NCBI GenBank assembly: GCA_964593065.1
Contig: CAZQGO010000005.1
Coordinates: 62,001 to 126,000, forward strand
Direction of reading: 5' to 3'
DNA: 64,000 nt
Source: CAZQGO01 sp964593065
Lineage (GTDB): Bacteria > Oederibacteriota > JAAXVQ01
Shown here one piece after another: positions 35,701-44,800 of this stretch (position 1 is its first letter; each line of letters opens with the position of its first letter). Both the position numbers and the translations under genes were made by a program. The notes below the pieces were generated by a model that had not been told where the DNA came from, made no database searches, and saw only the letters and a list, made by a program, of their open reading frames with translations.

Positions 35701-38700
35701 CCGTAATGGTCGTGGACGCGCCGGGCGGGGACACGGCGCTCAAGGCCGACCAGGCCGTCAGGATGGCCGCCACGTTCGGCACAATGGTGGCATAGGCCTG
35801 CCCGCTGGTGATGCCGGAGGCCGAGGCCGTGATGGTCGTGCCCGTGGACACCACGGTGTCGCGGTACCAGACGTAGGCGTGCCCGTTGACGAGGTTGGTG
35901 GCCAGGCTGCTATGCCAGGTGCCGCCGCCGTCGCTGGAAAACTGCATGCTGCCCGAGGCGGAAATCAAGGTCACCAGGGCCGTGGAGTAGGTGTTGTTGT
36001 CGCTCGCGTCCTGGGCCTGCACCGTCAGGTTGACGGGAGTGCCGGCCGTGGTGGTGGAATTCAAGGGCAGGATCTGCAGGTGGTCCGCCGCGGCGTTGTT
36101 GATGACCGCCAGGGCCGTGGCCGAGGTCAGGCCGAGGGCCTGGGCCGTGATCGTGGCCGAACCGGCCGTGGAATCGCGGAAGAGGAGGTTGACCGGCGCG
36201 GTGGGCGTCACCAGGATCTGGGAGAACCAGCTGCTGCCGTCCAGAGAGAATTGCAGGCTGCCGGAGGTCGAGGTCACGGTCACGCCCCGGGCGTCGGAGA
36301 TGAAATTGCCGTAGGTGTCCTGCGCCTCGATGGTGATCAGCGCGCTCTGGTTGGTCAGCACGCTCAGCAGGCTCGGATCAATGTCCAGCTGGGTGGCGCC
36401 GCTGGCCACGAAATTGACGGTCAGGTACTTGAGGAAGGGGCCCGCCTGGTACTTGACCTGCGAGGCGCCCGCGGCCGTGGACTTGACCGTGGCCGTAGTC
36501 AGGCCGGCGATGTTCGTGAGCGGGACCACTTCCGGCGCCACGTAACCCCAGGCCACCGTGTCCTGGGCGCGGTTGGTCGAGTAATTCGTCAGGGCGTAGG
36601 CCACGCGCGTCACGCCGTTGGCCGCGGTCATGGTGATCGAAAGATAGGAGGGCGTGGTGTTGTCCGCGGGCACGTTGATGGAGGGATTGGCCCCGACGTC
36701 GAAATTCTTGGTCACGAACACGTAGTTTAAGGTGGGCCGGACCACGCCGCCGGCCCAGGAGGTGCCGGTCCCGCTGCCGGCGCTGTTGCAGGCGGACAGG
36801 ATGCCGCCGCGCGGCAGGTAGTTATTGTCCGAGAAAATGTTCAGCAGGGTCTGGCCCGAGGAGTTGGTGAAGCGCACGTTGTCGAAATAGCCGTTGAAGG
36901 TGCCCTGCCGGTTGGAGGGCGCGCCGTTCCAGCCCCGGTTGCCCGTGTCCTGGGACAAGTACATGTAGCGGTAGGTCGGATAGTCGCCGACCATGGAGCC
37001 GATGTCGAAGCGGCGGTGGTACCACTGGCCGCGCGCATAGTCGCCGATATAGAACGACGGATGCGCCCGGATGCCGTTCTGGTCCACGATGTAGGTCTGG
37101 GTCGACTCGCCGTAATCGCGCATGGTGAAGCCCTGGCCCGTGATTTCCAGGCCGCAGTAGAACGAGGCGGATTCGTCGGGAATGAAGACATCGTATTCCA
37201 GGTAGGCGGTGCCTCCCGGATAGGCGTGGTTGGAGCCGTCGCCGAGGATGTCCACGTAGACGAAACTGTACTCCAGTGCGGTCGGCAGATAGGACGTCAG
37301 CAGCATGGGCTGGGAGTACAGGGCCGCGCCGGAGATCACGTTGACCGTGGCCACGCCCGTGACCGTGTTGGCCGCCGCGTCGCGCACGCGGAGCCACTGG
37401 TTCGTGCCGGTCGGCGAGCCGGTGTTCAGCGTCAGGGTGAAGACGCGGGTGCCGAAGTCCGAGACCTGGTAGGTGTAATTGGCCGGCAGGGCCGCCGCAT
37501 AGTCCGAGGAGGTGAAGGTCACGGTCCCGTAGTAATTGGGCACCGTGTTGTTGTAAACATCCTTGGCCGTGACCTGGATGGTGAAAGGCGAGCCCGCATT
37601 GGCGTTGGCCGGCGCCTGGATCTCGAAGTGATCCACGCCGCTGGAGCGCACGGTGATGTTGTTGGAGGTGCCGGTGATGCCCGGATCACCCGTGTCCGTG
37701 CCGGTAATGCTGCGGATGCCGGCGGTGTTCAAGGTCACGGTGAATTGGTGCACGCCCTGGTCCCCGGGCAGGAACTGGTAGTCCGGCGGCAGGACCGCCG
37801 CCGGATCCGTGGAGGTGAAGGAAATGATGCCGCCGTAACTGGTGGCCACGTTGTTCCATTGGTCCCGCGCCGTCACGCTGATGAAGAAGGCCTGTCCGGC
37901 CCAGACCTCGGCCGGCGCGGAGATGGTATACGACACGGCCGCTCCGCCGCCGACCAGGATGTCCGCGTACCCGGTGATCCCCGGCTGCACCGTGTCCGTG
38001 GCCGTCAGCCGCTGGCTGCCTTCCGTGCGCAGCACGACGCCCGGGAAGAAGTGGGTGCCCGCGTCGCCGGCAGTGAAGGTATAGTCCCCGGGCAGGGTGC
38101 TGCTGCCGTCCGTGCAGGTGAAATGGACCGTGCCCCGGTAGGTGGTGGCCGTGGTGCCCCACTGGTTGATGGCGGTCACGGTCACGCCGAAGGCCGTGCC
38201 GGCGCTGGCACTGGCCGGCGCGGTCACGGTCAGGCTGGTCACGCCTTCCGTGGGCGTGGCCGTCGGCGTGCTCGTGGGCGTGTGCGTCGGCGTCACGGTG
38301 GGGGTAAAGGTGGGCGTGGCGCTGGGCGTCATGGTCGGCGTCCAGGTCGCTGTGGCCGAAGGCGTGGCGGTGGATGTGGGCGAATGGGTCCTCGTGGCCG
38401 TGTACGTCGGCGTGTGCGTCGGCGTGGCGGTATAGGTCGGCGTATGCGTCGGCGTCCAGGTCGGCGTGTGCGTCGGCGTCGCCGTCGGCGTCGCCGTCGG
38501 CGTCNNNNNNNNNNNNNNNNNNNNNNNNNNNNNNNNNNNNNNNNNNNNNNNNNNNNNNNNNNNNNNNNNNNNNNNNNNNNNNNNNNNNNNNNNNNNNNNN
38601 NNNNGTCCACGTCGGCGTCCACGTCGGCGTATGCGTCGGCGTCGCCGTCGGTGTCGCCGTCGGCGTGTGCGTCGGCGTGGCCGTGAAAGTCGGCGAGTCG

Positions 38701-41576
38701 GTCGGGGTGTGCGTCGGCGTCGCTGTCGGCGTCCACGTCGGCGTCTGCGTCGGCGTGTGCGTCGGCGTCCACGTCGGCGTCTGCGTCGGTGTCCACGTCG
38801 GCGTCGCCGTATAGGTCGGCGTGGCCGTCGGCGTCCAGGTCGGGGAATGCGTCGGCGTGTGCGTCGGCGTCGCCGTCGGCGTCCAGGTCGGGGTCTGAGT
38901 CGGCGTCCACGTCGGCGTGGCCGTGTAGGTCGGCGTGGCCGTCGGCGTATCCGTCGGCGTCCACGTGGGAGTATGCGTCGGCGTATCCGTCGGCGTCCAC
39001 GTCGGCGTGGCGGTCGGAGTATCCGTAGGCGTCCACGTGGGTGTGGCCGTCGGCGTGGCGGTGAAAGTCGGGGAGTCGGTCGGCGTGTGTGTCGGCGTAT
39101 CCGTCGGCGTGTGCGTCGGCGTCCACGTGGGCGTGTCCGTCGGCGTGTGCGTAGGCGTCTCGGTCGGCGTCGCCGTCGGCGTGTCCGTCCAGGTCGGCGT
39201 CGCCGTCGGCGTGGCGGTATAGGTCGGCGTGTGCGTCCACGTCGGCGTGTGCGACGGCGACGGCGTCGGCGTGGCCGACTCCGTCGGCGTGGAAGACGGC
39301 GTGGAGGTCGGCGTGGGCGGCACCTGGTATTCCAGCGTCAGGCTGTCCAGACGCGGCGACACGTCGCTGTTGCCCGTCGACAGCACCGCCCGCCACCTCA
39401 GATCACTGCCCGCGTCCCCGCCCGTGAAGATCGTCGCCGATCCCAGCGTCGCCGCCAGCCACGTGCTGCCGCCGTTGGCCGACAAATAATACACGATCGT
39501 CTGCCCGTTCAGGATCTCCACGGCCGTCAAGGTCACCGAGTAAAACGTCGTCTGGCTCGACAAGGTGGTGGATTGGGCCGTGGCCGGGCCGGTATACGAC
39601 GGCCCGTATTTGTTCAGCCGCGCTTCCCCGCCTCCCAGCAGCCAGAACTCTCCGTTCCAATCGAGGGTATTGATCGAGGAGTTGCCGAAGGTCACCAGGC
39701 TCCCCGACACGTCGTTCACCGTGCTGCCGTCGTACGAGTTCAGCTTGGCATTGGTCCCGCCGATGAACCAGTACTGATCACGCTGGCTGTACTTCAGGCA
39801 GTTCACCGTGTCCGAGCCGAAGCCCGACAGCGATATGGTGTTGATCCACCCCCACACCCGGTCGTAGATCCGCACCTGCTGCGGCGTCGTCACGCCACCC
39901 ACCATGAACTGGTCGTTGCCCGATATGCTCGCGTACCCGATGGCGTTCACGTCCGTCAAGCCCGACGACAGCCCCGAGACCGTCGAACCGTCGTAGGTCG
40001 CCAGGCTCCCAGAATCGCCGCCGATCAGCCACAGGCCTCCCCCGGCCGCCAGCGCCTTCACCGTGTCCGTGGCCCCGAACGCCCCCGACAGGTCCACGCT
40101 GCTGAAACTGCTCCCGTTGTACCGGCTCAACTGCCGGTTCGTCCCCCCGATCAGCCAATAACTCCCGTCCCAGGCGATGGAGCGCACGCTCCCGCTAAAT
40201 CCCAGCGCGGACGTCAAATCCACCGCCGACACGCCGTTGTACCTCACCAGCTTCGCCGAACTGCCCCCGATCAGCCAGTAGCTGCCGTTCCCCGCCAAGG
40301 CCAATACGTTTTCCGTCCCCCAGCTCGCCCCCGCCAGCGCTCCGCTCACGTCCGTGAAGCTCAGCCCGTTGTAGCGGTTCAGGCTCGCGTTGTCTCCACC
40401 CAGCAGCACGTCCCCGCTGCTGTCCGCCCCGATGGCATTGATGTTCCGGATCCCGAAATCCTTCAGGTTCGAAGACAGGTCGCCGTATGCCGTCGCGCTC
40501 GCCGGGCCCGTACGCTCGTTCAGCCGCGCGTCCCCGCCACCCACCAGCCATTCGCTGCTCCCCCACTTCAGGGCATAGATCGGATTCGTGCTCCCGAAGT
40601 TGGCGAGATTGGCCGATTGATTCCGCCATGTCGCCCCGTCCCACGAATACACCACCGGGGCCAAGGAACTCCCGTTGCCCCCCAGCAGCCAGAAACTCCC
40701 GTTGTACTCGAGGGAGTAAATATTGATGAACGCCGTCACGCTCCCCGACAGGTCCGTGAACGACGTCCCGTTGTAGCTGACCAGCTTCCCCCCGCTGCCC
40801 CCGATCAGCCACCGGCTCCCGTCCCACCCCAGCGCACGCACCGTGTTCGTCCCGAAGGCCGACGCCCGCAGCGCCGGGCTCAGGTCCGTGAAGCCGCCGG
40901 CCTGGTACCGGCTCAAGCAGCCCCCGTCTCCCCCGATCAGCCACTGGCTGCCGTTGAACCCGATCGCATACGCCGTGCTCGTCGAGGCGAAATACCCCGC
41001 CGAGCCCGCCAGGTTCGTGAAACTGCTCCCGTTGTACCGGTTCAGCCGGCCCCCCGCTCCCGCGATCAGCCAGAAACTCTCCGTCCCGCCCCCGTACCTC
41101 ACCGCGTAGATGTCCTGGTTCGTCCAGCTGGACATGCTCCCCGACAGGTCCGTAAACGAAGTCCCGTTGTACGCGTTCAGCTTCTTCCCGTCTCCCCCGA
41201 TCAGCCACACCCCGCCGTTGTACCCAATGCTGTTGATCCGGCTGTTCCCGTATGAATTCAGCCCCGGCGACAGGTTCGTCCACGAGGAACCGTTATACCG
41301 GTTCAGCTTCGCCCCCGAACCTCCGATCAGGTACTCCGTCCCATTGTAGTGGATGGCGCGCACCTGGCCGCCCCAGCCCACCAGCCCGCCCGGCTGCGAG
41401 AAGGCGTACGACGACGGCAGGCGCACCTGCCCCGTGGAAGTGTCCCAAATCGCGGTCGTCGCGCCCGTGTCCTTATAGGTTTCCGTGCTGAAATTTTCAG
41501 TGAATGTGTCGGCGATTGCGCCGAGAGGCAGGATAGACAACGCGGCAAGTAAAATGACTACTTTCTGTACTTTCAA
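32754..41576 (-). CDS. Giant propeller-stalk-Ig-stalk-CTD surface protein (two gaps)
   Basis: I read this as one gene of roughly 2,900 residues broken by two 100-N gaps, each inside Thr-Pro-Thr coding repeats. The start is TTG at 41576, 5 bases after GGAGG, beginning the signal peptide (KVQKVVILLAALSILPLGAIA). Order: propeller-like head of 'WLIGGxxxxLxxYNG' repeats (about 41500-39330); (TPTx)n stalk (39327-38250, with gap); Ig-like/concanavalin-like array (38245-34520), including a LamG-type part near 37320-36800; second (TPTx)n stalk (34515-33020, with gap); C-terminal 'VFPNPFNPATAVGHVLKF' and 'RQVWDGSNEFGAQVASGIYI'. The frame shifts by one base at each gap but returns to the original frame by the end. 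Its paralogue at 41828-47107 has the same plan uninterrupted. Confidence 0.75.
33020..34515. repeat. Thr-Pro-Thr coding tandem repeat (second stalk)
   Basis: The 6- and 12-base periodicity on the coding strand (ACGCCGACC-type units) encodes TPTx and TPTxTPTx. Interrupted by the N-gap at 34167-34266. The true length is unknown because assemblers cannot resolve it. Confidence 0.95.
34167..34266. other. 100-N assembly gap in the stalk repeat
   Basis: Both sides are TPT-coding repeat in different frames relative to a 100-base gap, so the real gap length is not 100. The flanks are not identical, so this is a true unresolved repeat. Confidence 0.9.
38250..39327. repeat. Thr-Pro-Thr coding tandem repeat (first stalk)
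   Basis: A nearly uninterrupted run of 12-base units encodes TPTWTPTx, TPTHTPTx, TPTDTPTx and similar. It contains the N-gap at 38505-38604. Confidence 0.95.
38505..38604. other. 100-N assembly gap in the stalk repeat
   Basis: The TPT-coding frame on the far side is offset by one base relative to a 100-base gap, so the gap size is a placeholder. The flanks are repeat units but not identical. Confidence 0.9.
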
Positions 41577-41671
41577 AGCTTGCCTCCAGGGCAAGAAACA
41601 GAAAAAGTATATTTACTTGTGCAAAAGATAATCCTAAAAAAACGTCTTCTTTTTAAGGTATTCTAATGAGT

Positions 41672-41700
41672 ATCTTATCCTTTTCCTTCAAAGAATGCAA
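41672..41700 (-). promoter_or_regulatory. Promoter of the giant propeller-stalk gene
   Basis: Minus strand: TTGCAT (41700-41695), 17-base spacer, TAAGAT (41677-41672), in a 250-base AT-rich spacer between the two giant genes. The leader of about 90 bases ends in a GGAGG site before the TTG start. Confidence 0.5.
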
Positions 41701-41827
41701 TACAGAAATTAATCAAATATTTACCGGTTAATTTGCGTTAATATCTAACATTACACTGAGATGAATAAAACACGCCCCTGTCATTGCTTAGCGGAAAATC
41801 CTGTGTTTGATATCAGTTAAACTCCTT

Positions 41828-44800
41828 TTATCTAAGAATAAACAACTTTCCGGTTATCTTTTTCTCATCCCCCGTCGTGATCAGGTAAATGTACACGCCG
41901 GCAGCAACTTGTTCCCCGTTTTGGTTCTTACCGTCCCAGGTTTGGCGCCCGGAGACGCCCTGGAATTTCCGGACCAGCTCGCCCGACACCGTGAAAATCT
42001 GAATTTCGGATTCCGGCGGCAGGTTGTCGAACTTCAGCACGTGGCCTTGGGCCGTTTCAGGATCAAAGGGATTGGGAAATACCAGGATCCTGTCCGGAGT
42101 GGCCACGGGAGTCACCGTCAGGGTCGGCGTGGGCGTCAGGGTCGGCACCCGCGTGTGCGTGACCGTGAGGGTGACGCTCGGGGTCGCGGTCAGGGTATAA
42201 GGAGGCGTGGGCGTATAGGTCGTGGTGATGGTCGGCGTCTCCGTCGGCGTCCAAGTCAGCGTATGCGTCGGGGTCACGGTGGGAGAAAGCGTGGGCGTGT
42301 CCGAGGGTGTGGCCGTGGAGGTTTGGGTCACGGTCGGCGTCATGGTGGCGGTGGGCGAAACCGTGTAGGTCGCAGAAATGGTGCTGGTCACGGTGATGGT
42401 CGGCGTGGCGGTGTGCGTCCAGGGCGGCGTGTGGGTGAAGGTCGGGGTGATGGTGAACGTTTCCGTGATCGTGGGCGAGTGCGTGCAGGTTTCAGTGATG
42501 GTGGCGGTCAGGGTCACGGTCGGCGTGTGCGATGGAGTCTGGGACGGCGTGGCGGTCTCGGTCTCGGTGACGGTCGGGCTGTGCGTGGGCGTCGCGGTGG
42601 GGGTGTGCGTCAGGGTCGCGCTCCGGGTGACGGTCGGCGTGGCGGTCGAGGTCAGGGTGATGGTCGGCGTGGGCGTGAAGACCACGGCCGTGGTCGTCAG
42701 CACGTTGGAATAGCGGGTGAAATTGGTGGGCCCGGAGCTGTAGACCACGGAAGCCTGGTCCGTCCAGCCCGGATCCGGCGCGGGATTCTGCAGGGAGTAG
42801 GTGACGGTGACGCTGCCGCTGGCTCCCACGTCCAGGTTGCCCAGGTTCCAGGTGACCCGGCCGGCGCCGTGGATGCCGCCGTCCAAACCGCCCGTGGAGG
42901 AAACATACGTCGCGTGCGGCGGGTCCATGTCCGTGATGGTCGCGTTGTAGGCCAGGCCCGAGAGATTCTGGTAGTACACGGTATAGGTGATGTTCGAGCC
43001 GATCTGGGCTTCCGCCGGGCCGACCTTGGTCAGGTACATTTCCGGGACGAACTCCGAGGCCGCCGGGGATTCGTAGATGGTGTTGTAGAAATACCGCATC
43101 ATGGGCCCGCGCGAATTGCCGGAGTACGGCAGCGAGTAGCTGGAGGAGTGGCCGATCATGTAGGAAACCTTGCCGGCGCTGGTGACCCCCTTGTAGTAGC
43201 CGTTCATGAACAGGTAGGGGTAGGGGTAATTGGGGTTGTTGTTTAAACGCGCGCGGTCGACCACGATGACCGAAGACGTGCCGCCGTAAAACACGCTGCC
43301 CGGCGCCAGCCCGAAGGCCGCCTGGGAAGAGCCCGGCAGGTAGGTCCAGCTGCCCGTGGCCTGCCCGGCCGGCGCGTCCGGCAGTTCGTTGATGAAACTC
43401 CAGGGGTTGGTGCCCGTGTCGATGAAGCCGCCGGTGGTGAGCCAGTGGCCGTAACCGCCGTACACGAAGTCCGCGCGGTAGGGCGAGACGGCGATGAAGT
43501 TGTTCTCCAGCGCGTCGATGCCGATGCACTGGGCGTAGATGTGCCCCGAACCGAACTGCAGGAAACGGTCCATCTCGGCCGTGGCCTCGATGGTTTGCGC
43601 GCGCGCGGTGACGTTCTGATAGACCGGATGGGACGGCCAGGTCCCGGTGGAGGGCGCCCGGCCCTCATATCCCTGGACGGTCCAGTCCGCGCCGTAATAA
43701 TTCAGATTGAGGTTGGTGCTGTCGCCGCTGGCCGCGGCCGGCCGGCCGATGGGATAGGCCTGCCAATGCATGTTGATGAGCAGGGCGTATTTGGGGAAGC
43801 CCCCGGCCGACAAATACAGCGCCCCGTCCTGGTGGTTCAGGGTGCTGGGACCGGCGATCTCGTTCTCGTCCAGAACGTCGGGCGAGGAGGACGGCCAGTT
43901 GTTGCCGTTGGAATCGCGGATGCCGGCGGCGTTGAGGTAATTGCGGGCGTCGGTCCAGGTGTTGCGGGGGTCGGAATTGGCGAAAATGGCGATGCGCGGC
44001 GCGGCCCGGAGCTTGCGGAAGATCGGGGCGGTGAACGGCTGGCTGGTGTCCGTGTACTGGTGCACCTGGACGATGTTGCTCTGCCCCTGGTTCCAGGCCG
44101 TGATGATGGCCACCGCCGCGGTGGAGTCGGAGTTGGCGATCACGAACGGCCCGCCGTTGTAGGCCGGGTTGGTGTACGTGTTGCCGGTGCGGATGTCCCG
44201 CGTCTGGGTGCAGGTGAAGTCCGTCGCCTCGTAGGCCTTGTAGGACTTGATGGCCCAGTGGACCGGGATGTCGTTGGTCAACAGCTGGTACACCAGGCCG
44301 TAGGCCCGCCACATGCCGTAATTCTGGTTGCTGCGCCCGCCGGTGGTGTCCATGGGGATGATCAGCGATCCGGCGTAGAAGGTGTAGTCCGGGTTGGGCG
44401 TGGCCGTGGGGCTGGCGGTCCAGGTCTGGGTGACCGAGGCCGTGGCCGAGGCCGTGGGGCTGTAGACCGGCGTCTCGGTCAGGCTGGGCGTGATGGTGGG
44501 CGTGGCCGTGAAGCTGCTGCTGGGCGTGGCGGTGGGCGTCGTCGTCGGCGTGGGCGTGAAGGTCGGGGTATGGGTGTCGGTCGGGGTGATGGTCGGGCTG
44601 AAGACGATGGGCGTAAAGGTCGGCGTCATCGTGGGCGAGGCCGTGAGGGTCGCCGAGATGGTCGCGGTCTGCGTGATGGTCGGCGTGGGCGTGGCGCTGG
44701 GGGTGGCGGTGGAGGTCGGAGTCCGGGTCGGCGACGGGGTGGGCGAGAGCGTAACGGTCGAAGTGATGGTGGGCGTGCGCGTCGGGGTCACCGTGGCGGT

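Noticed and set aside
32754..38332. Separate genes beginning at ATGs near 34055 and 38332
   Set aside because: Both ATGs encode Met inside the TPT repeat (TPTMTP), lack ribosome sites and signal peptides, and the coding frame continues upstream of each to the next gap.
33020..39327. Regularly spaced short repeats that could suggest a CRISPR array
   Set aside because: The units are 6-12 bases without unique spacers, keep a coding frame (TPTx) and continue into annotated protein domains.
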